Position numbers and translations under genes: made by a program
In this document: positions 10,774 through 22,740 of the stretch, in pieces
Position numbering within the stretch: position 1 is the stretch's first letter
Layout: every line of letters starts with the position of its first letter
Assembly: GCA_007922225.1 (NCBI GenBank)
Contig: ML680053.1
Location: 22,318,379-22,382,378 of the forward strand
Direction: 5' to 3'
Length of the DNA: 64,000 nt
Source of the DNA: Emydura subglobosa
Taxonomy: Eukaryota > Chordata > Testudines > Chelidae
The notes under the pieces: generated by a model
The model's input: only the letters and a program-made list of their open reading frames with translations
Told to the model about the DNA's origin: nothing
Database searches by the model: none

Positions 10774-11725
10774 GTTCTAGAAATATGATTCATGTTCGCC
10801 TGTACTGATCAAAAGAGTGCAGTGGGAAACTGTTCTCAATTGGTCACTCCATGCAGTGACAAGTGTGGGGGAAGGTCAGGGACCTTTATATATTTGGATA
10901 AGGTTCAGGCTGGAAAAGGTTCCCTTCACTGTGGGACTGGAGGACTATTGAACTTGGGACTTGGTATGCTTGCCCCCACCCACACTATACAGTAGCATGG
11001 GTACAAGGCTGTGCTACAGCCTGAAACATGCCAGCTTACTTGACTTCAGACCACACGCTTTAGAGGTTTAGATATGGACAATAAGGGAGTTATGGCACAA
11101 CAACTCACGGACACGTGCTGTTGCTAGTGTACATGTACCTTAAGTGTACATTGTACCAGTAAATATTCACATAGGTAGCATTGCTAATCTTGTCTCTCAA
11201 TAGGAAAAATGGCACACTGGAGCAAATTGAAAATATTTAATGAATTAGATCAGTGAGGGTTTAAGAATCAGAGCTAATGTAAGATCTTATATTTCACACA
11301 CCTCCCATAAATTCTACAAGTGACAAGCATTTTGATAGGCTTATTGTCCTACTTCCATTCAGACCTCTGTGACATCTTCTATGCATGGAATTCCCATCCA
11401 ATCTGTTTGTATGGGGAGATTTTGAATAGACCAGTAAAAGGGCTAAGGACAGTGTATCATACTTGTTGCTAAAAGCAACAAAAATAATATGCCTTTCTGC
11501 AGCTCTGTGCAGCCTTGTCATGACTTAAGCCAGGAGGGTAGAGGGAGCCCCTTTATCAGACTTTGCCTGACCCTGCTCTCCCTCCCTGATGCTCTGGTGG
11601 ATGTGCTGGGATCTGTGTCTCAGGAAAAGACCAATAAGCTTATTTATGCATGCCCTGTGAGAGATGTTTGTCCCAGCCTTAAGATATGCAAATTCTGTCA
11701 GAACATACTTCACTAATTAAGTACT
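10774..11725. other. Unassigned sequence
   Basis: Nothing is recognised with support. 'cccacactatacagtagcatg' and 'ccttaagtgtacat' resemble worn transposon ends but are too short to call. Confidence 0.4.
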
Positions 11726-12170
11726 CTGGTAACCTTAGGTTTAGCTTTTGACTTTTTTTTTCTTGTTCCTTGATGTGTGATTGTGTACTAACAAGGATAA
11801 ATGGGGGAGACGGGGGAATCTCTGTTTGGAGTCAGTGAGTGTGTTTTTTGGATCCTATAAAGATAGCTGAAAGATCTGGCCAATCGGAAAGCCATCACTG
11901 TTTCCACTTAAAAGCTGCCCCAGACTTTGGTAATTATTAAGGATTGAGATGTTTTACTAACCTGTTGCAGACATGTGTAAGTGCTTGAGCCTAAGTAAAA
12001 GTATACCTTTGAAGTAAGAACCCTCTTATGTTGTGCTTGAGCATAAGTAAAGGTATAGCTTTGAGTAAGAGCTCTGTTGTGTTATACTGTTTCTACCAGT
12101 CCATCTCTCGGCTGGATGGCCATGTCTCCATTTGATTTATTTCCTGACAACACCTCGCACAAAGTAAAGT
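11726..12170 (+). mobile_element. Possible LTR
   Basis: A TATA-like 'gatcctataaagatagc' lies near 11850, with 'ggccaatcgg' (CCAAT) just downstream, and an internal tandem duplication follows. These features hint at an LTR, but the ends and target duplication could not be fixed. An ordinary unique sequence remains possible. Confidence 0.25.
11981..12083. repeat. Two-copy tandem repeat, about 52-bp unit
   Basis: Copy one (11981-12032) and copy two (12033-12083) both start 'gtgcttgagc', continue 'taagtaaaa/g-gtata', and end 'atgtt/gtgtt'. They differ at roughly ten positions, so the duplication is not very recent. Confidence 0.8.
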
Positions 12171-12531
12171 TACCAAGAGATTTGGGTTAGAAGACCCTGG
12201 GTAACATGTTTACCAATCCACTGTTGTCATTCAAATATTTCATGCCTAAACTAAATAACTTCATGATCTTATTTTATACCCCTTGCCTTACCCTGCCCCT
12301 CCCCTCACCTGTTTCTTTATTTCTCTCATTTGGATGTATCCCTATTGCATATTTGAACACATACCTTTTAAAAAGATTACATTAATGTATTGTTGTTATT
12401 AATAATTATATGTGTATAAAATGAGTTGTCGAGAAAACCATATGATTTAAGCAAGCTGGTAGGCTGCTTGCTTTTCATAGAATCACAGAGTTGGAAGGAA
12501 CCTCAGGAGGTCATCTAGTCCAACCCCCTGC

Positions 12532-12756
12532 TCAAAGCACTGAGAACAGCCAAGCACCATCATCCCTGGAACCCCCTTTCAGGTAGTTAAAGGCTGCTAT
12601 CAAATCCCCCCTCATTTTTCTCTTCTGTAAACTAAACAAGCCTAGTTCCTTCAGCCTCTCCTCATAAGTCTTGTGCTCCAGCCCCCTAATCATTTTTGTT
12701 GCCCTCTGCTGGACTGTCTCCAACTTCTCCACATCCTTTTGTAGTGGGAGGCCCAA
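12532..12756 (-). pseudogene. CR1 ORF2 C-terminal piece after the frameshift
   Basis: Seventy-four codons in a different frame from the 634-codon piece, which it overlaps. '[20 protein letters not shown]' and '[17 protein letters not shown]' are the conserved C-terminal CR1 blocks, also seen in the copies at 40830-41021 and 52982-53317. One insertion or deletion near 12740 explains the change of frame. Confidence 0.85.
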
Positions 12757-14590
12757 AACTGGACACAGTACTCCAAATGCGGCTCACCAATGCCAGATAG
12801 AGAGGAATAATCACTTCCCGCGATCTGCTGGCAATGCTCCCACTAATGCAGCCCAATATGTTATTAGCCTTCTTGGCAACCAGGGCACACTGCTGACTCA
12901 TATCCAGCTTCTTATCCACTGTAACCCCCAGGTCCTTTTCTGCAGAACTGCTGCCTAGCTCATCGGTCCCCAGTCTGTAGTTGTGCATGGGATTCTTCAA
13001 TCCTAAGTGCAGGACTCTGCACTTGTCCTTGTTGAACCTCATCAGATTTCTTTTGGCCCAATCCTCCAGTTTGTTTAGGTCCTTCTGTATCCTATCCCTA
13101 CCTTCCAGGGTATCTACCACTCCCTCTAGCTTAGTGTCATCTGCAAACTTGCTGAGAGTGCAATCTACCCCATCTTCCAGATCATTAATGAAGATGTTGA
13201 ACAGAACTGGTCCCAGGACCGACCGCTGGGGCACTCTGCTTGTGACCGGCTGCCAGCTAGACATGGAGCCATTGATCACTACTCGTTGAGCCCTATCCTC
13301 TAGCCAGTTCTCAATCCATTTTATAGTCCATTCATCCAACCCATACTTCTTTAACTTGCTGATAAGAATACTGTGAGAGACCGTATCAAAAGCTTTGCTA
13401 AAGTCAAGGTATATCACGTCCACCGCTTTCCCCACATCCACAGAGCCAGTCACCTCTTCATAGGAAGCAATCAGGTTGGTCAGGCATGAGTTTCCCTTGG
13501 TGAATCCATGTTGACTGTTCCTGATCACTTTCCTCTCTTCCAAGTGCCTTAAAATGGATTCCTTGAGGACCTGCTCCATGATTTTTCCAGGGATTGAGGT
13601 GAGGCTGGCCAGTCTGTAGTTCCCTGGATCCTCTTTCTTCCCTTTCTTGAAGATGGGCACTACATTTGCTTTTTTCCAGTCATCAGGGACCTCCCCCAAT
13701 TGCCACGAGCTTTCAAAGATAATAGCCAATGGCTCTGAAATCACATCAGCCAGCTCCCTCAGCACCCTCGGGTGCATTGCATTTGACCCCATGGACTTGT
13801 GTATGTCCAATCTTTCTAAATAGCCTTGGACCTTTTCCTTTAGCACTGCGGGATGTTCACCAACTTCCCATTCTGTGCCACCCAGTGCAGTAGTCTGGGA
13901 GCTGACCTTGTCTGTAAAGACAGAGGCAAAAAAGGCATCGAGTACCTCAGCTTTCTCCACATCCTCTGTCACTAGGTTGCCTCCCCCATTCTGTAAGGGG
14001 ACCACACTTTCCCTAATCTTCCTCTTGTTGGCAACATACCTGTAGAAACCCTTCTTGTTCCCCTTCATGTCCCTTGATAGCTGCAACTCCAATTGTGCTT
14101 TGACCTTCCCGATTTCATTCCTGCATATTCGAGCAGTATTTTTATAATCCTCCCCAGTCATCTGACCAAGCTTCCACTTGTTGTAAGCTTCTTTTTTGTG
14201 TTTAAGTTCACCAAAGATTTCTTTGTTAAGCCAAGCTGGACACCTACCATATTTGCTATTCTTTCTGCACATTGGGATGATTTCTTCCTGTGCCCTCAAT
14301 AAGGTCTCTTTAAAATACAGCCAGCTCCCCTGGATTCCTTTCCCCCTCATATTAGCCTCCCAGGGGATCCTGCCCATCAGCTCCCTGAGGGAGTCAAAGT
14401 CTGCTTTTCTGAAGTCCATAGTCCATATCCTGCTGTTCTCCTTTCTTCCTTTTGCCAGGATCCTGAACTCGACCATCTCATGGTCACTGCTGCCTAAGTT
14501 GCCACCCACTTCTACTTCCCCTACCAAATCTTCCCTGTTTGTGAGCAGCAGGTCAAGAGAAGCATGTCCCCTAGTTGGTTGCTCCAGCAC
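12686..14590 (-). pseudogene. CR1 ORF2 fragment: endonuclease end plus reverse transcriptase
   Basis: An open frame of 634 codons. Residues 34-40 (SSDHEMV) are the terminal SDH block of the APE-type endonuclease. Residues about 300-520 are the reverse transcriptase: 'YLDFSKAFDTVSH' near 394-406 carries the first catalytic Asp, and 'KFADDTKLEG' at 481-490 carries the FADD catalytic box. A complete CR1 ORF2 is about 900-1000 aa, so the N-terminal endonuclease is missing and no true start exists; the frame simply opens at the truncation. The last part runs out of frame near 12740 and continues in another frame (12532-12756: '[20 protein letters not shown]'), a single-base indel. It therefore cannot make a full protein. 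Confidence 0.9.
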
Positions 14591-14593
14591 TTT

Positions 14594-14671
14594 TTGCTAA
14601 AATAGAAAACCATTTGCTAAATAGAAATAACCATTGCTAATAGTAAATAACCATTGCTAAATAGAAAACCA
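14594..14671. repeat. Four-copy tandem repeat, about 20-bp unit, at the CR1 junction
   Basis: Four near-copies of 'ttgctaaatagaaataacca' follow each other. They start at the base after the CR1 5' truncation point and differ by one- to three-base changes. The repeat may have expanded at the insertion junction or have been present before it. Confidence 0.85.
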
Positions 14672-15473
14672 TGAATCACATGGTTACAAAGAATTAATGA
14701 ATAAGAATATTGGAACATGTTTAATTTTTTGAGACCCCCCAATATGAAATGGTGATTTTGTATTTGTTCCACTACATTTTATTATTAATGTATACAGAAT
14801 CTGAAATTATCTCAAGAACATTAAAAATAATGGGCCTAATTCTAAGTTATAAAAGGTATAAATCCAGAAGAACTTCCTGTCAATCGAGGTTCTCCAGGTT
14901 TATTATGGTGTAAGGAGAGGATTTAGCACAGTAACTGGTAATGTAATTTTTCTTCATAAAGATTAATCCAATATCATTTTTCTTCATAAAGACTAATTTG
15001 AAAGATTACATTAGAAATCTTGATAGGTGTGTATTACATCAATCATAGGGCTTTGAGGCATTTATGGAACAGTCAGTCTCTGCTCCCTGGAAAAGTTTTA
15101 GTATTGTCAATACAGTAGAAGATCGAGCCTGAGACTTGAGGCTTGGCATAAGGGGCATGTATAAGACCTATGGCTTGAACTAAAGTCAGGCCCTGCTGAG
15201 ATAAAGCAAAGGTAGTAAAAGTCAGGGTATCCGCAAAAGTCAAGCCATATTACAAAGCATATGCCTGCTTGCAGGTTCACTATCCAATACATGAACTTGG
15301 CAAGGACTGGTGTTGTAAAACCACAAGTATGCCTAGGCACTAAATATTCACATAAACACATTCCAGCAGGGTAATACCAGAACATCCCGATACAAGGTTA
15401 AGGTGGAAACATATTCCCCTAAGATGATAAAAGAACATACTAACCCTTCTTAAAGACAAGGTCAGGATGACAG
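14672..15473. other. Unassigned AT-rich sequence with a short tandem duplication
   Basis: The only structure seen is a duplication of about 30 bp at 14945-14998 ('atttttcttcataaaga' repeated). No genes were recognised. Confidence 0.5.
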
Positions 15474-15827
15474 TGTGATGGATAGAGACGTTTTGATCGA
15501 ACTAACATGTACAAGGTAAAGGGTGGTAACTAACCCTGTCAGAGGGGTAATACATAACTTGTTTGTATTTGTGTATAAAGAGGGGTCTCAGAAGGGGTCT
15601 CTTTGTCCAGCTGAGGGGGGAATAGAAAGTCCCACCAATCACTGAGCTGGTCCATTGTAACGGGCATATGTGTATTAGTGGTCCTGTAGAGTCTATGGGA
15701 TACTAGGACTAAGTGTCATTGACAATAAACCTGGCAAAGTGCCTTTGCTATGGAACCAAATCTGTGGTCTTTTTGGGCAGTTCAGTCTGCTGTGTCAGCT
15801 ATCCGCACTGTGCTAGGACAGCACACA
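15474..15827 (+). mobile_element. Solo LTR (probable), plus orientation
   Basis: The block begins tgtgatggatag and ends in ca. It carries a TATA box ('gtgtataaagagg', about 15572) and a polyadenylation signal ('gacaataaacctgg', about 15721) followed by a T/G-rich tail, the usual U3-R-U5 order. The flanks gacag (15469-15473) and aacag (15828-15832) match at four of five positions, suggesting a 5-bp target duplication. The length of about 354 bp suits a short retroviral LTR. Confidence 0.6.
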
Positions 15828-18501
15828 AACAGCCAACACCTGATCACAGTCACTCTCATTCAAGTATTTTTATTTCTTAACTGTTTTGCCATGAATAAGT
15901 ACTTTAAAAAAATCAAGAAAGAAAAATCCTTAGGCTAAGTTTTTTTTAATAAAAGCCAAACTCCATAAAATGACCATAAAGCTGTAAGGCCACTTATTTT
16001 TTCAGTGCCTTATTGAGCCCAACATTTGTACGCATGCATCTATGGCCATCCAACATCTTGATAGCTGAAAGGAAATGCAACAGTCAGTCCATCAGTGGTG
16101 TATAGCAATGGTATGGGAAAAGAGCCCAATGCATGACATATTGCCATGAGATTGTTATATTTTGGCTGTTGTGTTATATGAAGGCATTTGACTTTGGAAC
16201 ATGGTTTCCAGACTGTGTGGAGCTGTTGACCTCCTTTAGACTAAATAATATTTAGTAATCTTCTTCCACCCAGAGCAGGAAATTTTGTAACCTTCACCAT
16301 GTTGGACAGAACTATGAAGATTCTATAGGTTAACTTTAATGAAATAGGAGTTACAAAAAATTTTTTAAAAACCACTGTTGCCATTCAATGTCAGTGTTGA
16401 AATTTAATGTCAAAGTTGAAAGATGTCCCCAGAAGGTGAACTGAGGAAATTCACAATCAGGTCATTTTTTGGATCAAGCAGGATTTATTTTAAATTTTTG
16501 ATGCTTAGTTTTTATTGCTGCTGCTGAAGAGAAACTTGCCCTTCAGACACATGAGGATGAAAATGGGATGGGAAGTTACAACCAGAGAGGACTGTCCCTT
16601 CTTCAACTAAAATCTGCTGATTTACACAAATCAGAATGCAAGGTCTTGTCATAGGAGAGGACAGTCAGTTTGCCTTCCAGTGAAACCATCAGTACTGGGT
16701 TTATATTATGAAGGGTTTGGGGTTTTGTTTTTTTTTAGTAATTTTGTATTTTTTTTCTAGCATTTGTTATTGGTATGGCACTCCTGTGCTTCCCCTGGAA
16801 ATCATGACCCATAGTCTGGGAAACCTGGTTTCCCCTCATCTCACTTCTGAATTATTGCTTAAGTCTCTGGTACATTACCTTGCTTTTCAGTGGAGAAAAG
16901 TTTTTAAATGAAGGCTCTTGAGAGTTGAATCCTTTATGCTACAGTAAATGCCTTTGCAGAGTTTCACCATACTCAGAGAGACTCCATTCTGCCTCTTGAA
17001 CCAGTCACAGAGTCTATTTGCAAGACTGTTTTCTGTGACTGCCATTTAAAAGTTTATTCTGTTCTCTTATCAGCAAGTATGGGTTTTACACTGAGTAACT
17101 CCCTCATTAACATTAATGAGAATTACTTGGATAAATCCCTTGGACATCTATTCAAGAAAAAAACTCCATTCTTTGAAGCAGATAAAACACATTACAGAGG
17201 AGGAAAATATCAGTTTAGACATTGATGGTGTAGGGAGAAGAAGCATGAACAAACAGCAGGTACTGGCAGAAATCCTTCTAGGGGACAGATGTGACTAGAT
17301 TGCTTGGAGAACCTTATGCCTGGACACAAGCCTTTAAGTGGTAGAATATTCTCTCTCAAAAATTTTTATCTGCAGGTTTCATACTGACCTACCTATCACA
17401 TGTTATTTGGCCTTTTCAGATCAGATGTCAGTTACATACACCTGTTAAATTTTAGAACCTTTACATGTCAGGGTTGTGAGAAGAAACACCATTGCCTTGC
17501 TATTTGCTTTTTAGAAAAATATCACCTTTCTGACTGTGAATGATTTATGACCTTTCTTTGTCATGGCTTAGAAGATTCTATAGCCTTCTTTGACAAAATT
17601 CAGCTATTTCTCCACTCAATAAATTCTGATGATATTAACTTTATGCTACATGAACTTCTTACAAATTATCCTCTTGAAGCTCAGCAGACATAAAACCAGA
17701 AACATAGTGGATTGTTGCAGCACCACAGGAGACAAGGAATCCAATAAGTAGATACAATCCTCAATGTTAATATGCCATCCAATGAAGCAAACTGTTTTTA
17801 AAAAGCTTGATTTTTTACTCTTAGTTTCATTTGAATAATCAAGCTGTAAATTGGAGCACTTAAATTGAAGTCAAGGAACTTGAAGAGTGATAGCGGAAGC
17901 AGTAATCAGTTTGAAAAGATGTTGAATCTCTGATGAGTGTTGAAGATGTCAGATTAAGTTATGTCCTAGAAAGGGAGGTTCCCTGAACAACTGCTAGTCA
18001 CTTTAAATTACTTTGCATTTCAAACAGAAAATCATCCAATTAGACCAACAGCTGCAGAGTTGCAAATAAGCTTTGCATATTAGAAAATTAAAGAAAATAT
18101 AGCTGACTAATATATAAAGCTGTTAAGGTACCTCATTTTCCCTCTCCCTTTCTCCAATAAAACTAATTTTCAAGGACTTTTAGGATAAGGCAGTGACTAC
18201 AAATTTGTTACACCTGAATAAAACATAAAAAAAATCCTTCCTTCAGTTGAAAGGCAGTTCACCAAGATTTGTGATGGATGATTTCAGCTGAGACTTCATA
18301 TGGATGTTGATATGCCCCCAAATGTTTGCTGCTTCTTTTCAGGGGAAAGTAGTGGCATTGGAACTTCCTCCCCCCAATGCCCATATCCCCAACCATCATT
18401 TCTGAAACTTCTATTTCCTGTGAAAATGTCTACTTATATCTACTTATGTGAGGCTGAGCAATGTCAGACTGCAGCAGTCTCTCTCTCTCTCTGGTCTGGT
18501 C
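15828..18501. other. Unassigned AT-rich sequence
   Basis: Over 2.6 kb no coding sequence, RNA gene or recognisable repeat family was found. Poly-T and poly-A runs occur at about 15940, 16727 and 16750. Confidence 0.5.
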
Positions 18502-18733
18502 TACACTGGCAGTGGCGGTCAATGTGGGATACACAAGCTATATAATGTAGCTTATGTATCTCCCATCAATGTACTTACATTGATGTACCATGGCATCTTC
18601 ACGGCACTGCATTGATGGGATACTCATTTCTATTGATGGAGCCTTACTCCTTTCAGGGAGGTGGATTAATGGTGGCAACCGGAGTGCCATCTCCCATAGA
18701 TTGAGTGGGTCTTCCGCAGTGTAGACAAGCCTC
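18502..18733. mobile_element. Harbinger-like MITE
   Basis: The left end 'tggtctacactggcagtggc' pairs with the right end 'ttccgcagtgtagacaagcc' as inverted repeats of about 15 bp around the TGTCTACACT word. The interior has repeated 'cattgatg' words in both orientations. It has no coding sequence. Confidence 0.6.
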
Positions 18734-20867
18734 CTCTCTCTCTCAAGTAGGGATGATGTCGTTTTGAAATCTTCCCCCAGCAAAGTGCATGGGTTCCAAA
18801 GTTCAGCTCAAATCTGAATGTTAGTGGGCTTCCATTTCACTTAGACCATGAAAAAGTGTGCAGAGACAGGGGAAAAAATCCAACAAAAATTAGCCCAGTA
18901 AGAGATGGAGCTGACATTCCACACAGTGAAAAAGAGCTGCAGGAAGACTTGAGAGAAAGAAAGGAAAGTTCTATTGACAATGTTCTCAATCAGCCTAGCT
19001 TTTGGGAGACTACAGTTCCTAAATAGAGTACATAAAACAAGTTTCCCTGTAGCTAAAAACAGAAATAAAAAACCCACATGGGTTTTATTGGTTTAATTGA
19101 ATCCTTCTTGGAAATAAAATACAGAATTAATTTAAAGGAAGTAAAACATTGTATATTTTATCACAATTAGTAAAGCCAGAAAGTAGTTTGATAGTAGTTT
19201 GCATAACCTTGAACTTCATGAGATTTTCCCCATATGTAGTTTCAGCACGAGAGCAGGAAAGAATATTTTGGAAGTTGTATTGGTCAAACTTGAGTTTATA
19301 ATAATTTATTCAACTACTTTGACACAATGGACTGGCTTTGTAAACTGGTCAGACAGCACTTAAACAACATATGATATGTTTGCATCAAAACTTACATTAT
19401 TCACCCATACTTTCACATACTATTGAACCAACTCTATTGGACACTCATGCACACACTCTTCGCAGTTATGGCAGCACATTTCCAATGAATACCTGTTCAG
19501 AAACAGATTGCATTCTGAAGATAATGTTAGTGAATGAACCTCAGTTTTGACAAACACTTGAGTTTTCTGAACGCACCATACATTGAACCTACAGGCATAT
19601 TCTTAACATACAAGCACAATTCTTCATGTAGCTTTGACCGTAAGTGTTTTGCCTGGGGTTACCTACCCTCTAACATATGCAGAACATGATGTATTTTGTC
19701 TCAATTTGTTGTTTAAATCACAAACCTATCTGTCAGGAAGTTGGGTGACTTTTAAATGCCTTGATTCCTCTCTGCTTTCTTTAGAGAACTCTATGCATTC
19801 CCCTGATGTCTTTTAAATTAGCCTCCAGACATAATTAGAAAAAAGTCTTCTAATTTTTCCTAATATGTAATTTCAAGTAGCTTTCTTTGAAAGGCCTTTA
19901 ACTAGCGTTCAAGCTCTAAAAGACTTCAAAGGATCAAAGACAACTCCATCGGAGAAATATATGGAGAGGAAGGAACTAATTCTTTATACAAGCGTATATT
20001 CACCTTACATCAAGGCTCAACCAATTCTGAATAAATCAGAGCAACCATTAAAAATTTGTACTTAAAATATATATTTTCAGTTGAAAAGAGGAATTAAACA
20101 AAATCCACAAACCATAGACTCTTTGATAGAGTCAAAGAATTCAAAGATTGAATGTCCCTGTGAACGGCGGTGAATTTCCCTACCCATAGAGGGAATTGCA
20201 AAGTGTGTAAGCACAGGCTTAATTTAAAGAATGGACTCAAACATGTGCTTAGGTATTTTACAGAATCAGGTCCCAGGTTGAAAACATGTTGATAGCTTAG
20301 AATAAGAAGTCTGTAACTTCTAGGTTACGGAGAGGATAGGTTGTGCTTGGGAAAATTCAAACCCACTAAAACGTCTTGGGTTCAGTATTCCTCAGTGTAA
20401 TAGGATAATCTGCACAACTCCCCTCATCCCAGAGAATATCATAGTGCTTTACAAATTCTCACTGAAAAATGCACAGAAACGACTTTATACGGTGCTGAAA
20501 TGCAATCAGCTCTGTGAGGAAATATGGTAACTATTGTATGGTGCACAGCATTACTCAACCTGAAGGGAAGGACACCATTTCCCAGTTACAGCTGCAGGGA
20601 TGAGTTTAATTAGACAAAATGTAAATATCAAAGTCAGATTATATCCCAGAACATGGGTTAATTTCTGACTCTGGTATTTACATCATGTGTAGCTATATGC
20701 ACCCCAATGTTGGAAAGCATTGTTCTTCCCTTCTGGTTGAAGACTGTTGCCCTGTACAACCTCATTTAGGTGTTTCTTGGCAGTCTTCTCTCCAAGTGCT
20801 GACTTGGCTGCAACATGTATAAGTTAGGAGATCTGACATAATCACAATACAAGGAGGAGGCGTCCTT
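18734..20867. other. Unassigned AT-rich sequence
   Basis: No supported genes or repeats. At about 20205-20285 the words 'aagcacaggcttaa' and 'catgtgcttaggtatt' followed by 'cagaatcaggtccc' look like a worn fold-back repeat, too diverged to define. Confidence 0.45.
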
Positions 20868-21017
20868 TATAACCTTTAGCCCAGTGGTTAGGGCATTCAT
20901 ATAGAATGTGTGTGGGAGACTGTAATTCAAGTTCCCCCCTCTGCCTGATGAGAAGGGATGAGTGCCTGGCATATGAAAAAGAGAGGTGAGTGCCTGAATC
21001 ACTGGAGTATGGTATAT
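20868..21017 (+). repeat. Fold-back repeat with tRNA-like arms, copy 1
   Basis: The left arm 'ttagcccagtggttagggca' has the shape of a tRNA box A, and 'attcaagttccc' about 45 bp later resembles box B. The right arm ('gtgagtgcctgaatcactgg') is the approximate reverse complement of the left arm, so the unit is an inverted pair and not a simple SINE. Two further copies in the same orientation lie at 22223 and 28818. It is probably a non-autonomous element; the family was not identified. Confidence 0.65.
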
Positions 21018-21084
21018 TCTGATGTGGGTGTCTCAATCTCTCCTGCTGAAGCTGTTCCACTGGGAAGAAATAACAGTGTTATCA

Positions 21085-21290
21085 ACCTCATGAGATCAAA
21101 AGTAACAAGTCAGGCTCCCTTAAGAGATCAAAAATCATGTCAGTCCTCATAAAATCATGAGCTTTGCAAAACCACCAAATCATGTTTTTTTAGAATGCCT
21201 TTTGACTTTTTAAGTGTTTCCCTTCTCTCTGCCCCCCACACCCCACCACTGTGAGAGATAATTTCAAGCTGAAACATCAACCCTTTAATG
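21085..21290. repeat. Degraded repeat rich in 'aaatcatgag'
   Basis: The words 'cctcatgagatcaaaag', 'ctcataaaatcatgag' and 'aagtgtttcccttctctctg' recall the repeat at 37705-37985 ('gactcaccaaaaattataag' ... 'aaaatcataagagttgg'). It is probably a fragment of the same family in a more diverged state. Confidence 0.35.
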
Positions 21291-22222
21291 CAAACAAACA
21301 TGCAAACTTTTTCCTGGATTCTCAGATTGAGACTCCACTTACACTCTTCTCACCCCTGTGATAGGGGAACTACCATCCACTCCCTGGGACTGTCTTGATT
21401 CTCTCCCTGCTAGTCTATTTCATTTGATAAAAGAAGCACTGGATGGTAAATAGTATGAGAATTACTGACAATTAATATATCATGATTCAAACTTGCATAT
21501 AGAACTTACTATTTTTTAGGTTTGATGAGTTAGAGATACACATATTAATGAACGTTAAACATATAGCAATCATTGACAAACAATGTCAAAGCAAAAACAA
21601 TATAGGATCGATTTAGCCTTTTGTAAGAAGCAACACGTCCCTGACTGCCCCCCAACTTCTCAGCCTGAAACTGGGCAGCACTCCCCACCCACTCCACACA
21701 CTCCTTCCCTGCCTCCCACTGATCCAGATCCTATCTCCTGTCTTTACCCTTTTCTCTGACACTCCCACAATCCACCTGTACCCCATTCCCCTGCAGCCTC
21801 TAAACTGGCCTCCTGCTCTCCTCCCCTGACCCGACGCAGCCCAGTTCCCTTCACTCTCCCCAATCACCTCTCACAGTATCTCTGCTACTCTGCACAGTCC
21901 CTCCCTGGGTCCTGTCTGGCCCCCTGTGGGCATGGCTTCAATTTTATTGAAAACAGTGGAAGGGGATAGCCAACTTTATGAAGAGCAGCCTCACTTCCAC
22001 ATGCAGCTAGACTGTAGGGAAACGGTGGCCATCTTGCTGGTTTCAGCCCCAGCAGTAATAGGAGATGATAGCCATTTTGAATGAGGGAAGATTCACTAGT
22101 TGGCAGCCTTTCATTGTTTTTTCATGAGACGTAAAGAAAAACTACCTTCACATTTCTAAAGCTGTGATCAAATAGCAACATCTGTCAATAGGCTTTGGGC
22201 CAGACAGAAAGTAAGAATGGTT
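21291..22222. other. Unassigned sequence with a C-rich stretch
   Basis: A pyrimidine-rich segment (about 21640-21920) gives open frames that carry no family motif. Nothing else was recognised. Confidence 0.45.
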
Positions 22223-22365
22223 TTATAGTCCAGTGGTTAGGGCACTCATGTGAGAAGTTGGAAGACCCACATTCAAATCCCTTCTCCTCAGGCAGAAGGG
22301 GGAATTAAATTGGGGTCTCTCACAATCTGGGTCAGTGCCCTAACCTCTGAGCAAAAGATTATAAG
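22223..22365 (+). repeat. Fold-back repeat with tRNA-like arms, copy 2
   Basis: The left arm 'tatagtccagtggttagggc' resembles tRNA box A and 'acattcaaatccc' (about 22269-22281) resembles box B. The right arm 'cagtgccctaacctctgagc' is its near reverse complement and ends 'ttataaggg'. This is the cleanest of the three copies. Confidence 0.7.
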
Positions 22366-22439
22366 GGAGATTGCTGATTTGTGTAAAGTTAAATCTTCAC
22401 TGCCACTTTTCTTGCAAGAACTGCTAAGTCATGTGACTA

Positions 22440-22740
22440 CAGGAAAGGAGTCCCAATAGATATGGGCTCCTCCCTTCAGCCAAGAATTAGGCACCTATAT
22501 CCCCTTGAGGCCTGCCTCCACCCCATCTTCAACATCTGATATTAGCTAGCTTAGGCCACTGAGTATGCTGGCTTCTGTAGATCCAGTTTTTAGGAATTGA
22601 ACTCTCTACATGCATTGTATTAGGGAGCTTGAGCACCTAACTTAAAGTTGTGAATTCCACTGTGGCTAGGCACCAGAAAGCTACGTGTTGCAATGTTGAA
22701 CATAGCAATATCTAAGCCTCCTTTGTGACTTTAGCCACAA
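22440..22740. repeat. Repeat with 'cacctaa' words (family A, copy 1)
   Basis: It holds 'aattaggcacctatat', 'gagcacctaacttaaag' and 'tgcaatgttgaacatagcaa' plus 'tatct'. The last motif is the near-perfect reverse complement of 'agatattgcaatgttcagca' at about 24713, so the two segments belong to one dispersed family in opposite orientations. Confidence 0.55.

Larger units (their letters stand above)
12475..14593 (-). mobile_element. CR1 LINE, 5'-truncated, well preserved
   Basis: On the minus strand the element runs from inside the endonuclease region to the CR1 3' end. The 3' end appears on the plus strand as 'ttggaaggaacctcaggagg' followed by 'tcatctagtccaacccc'. CR1 copies are typically truncated at the 5' end during target-primed reverse transcription, which fits a junction at about 14593. 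A 20-bp tandem repeat begins directly at that junction. The long open frame suggests a fairly young insertion compared with the other CR1 copies in the window. Confidence 0.93.

Noticed and set aside
14093..14600. Plus-strand open frames of 69 and 134 codons
   Set aside because: They are antisense shadows of the CR1 ORF2 at 12686-14590.
17116..17298. Short lysine-rich open frame
   Set aside because: It has only 60 codons with no motif and no neighbours supporting a gene; expected by chance.
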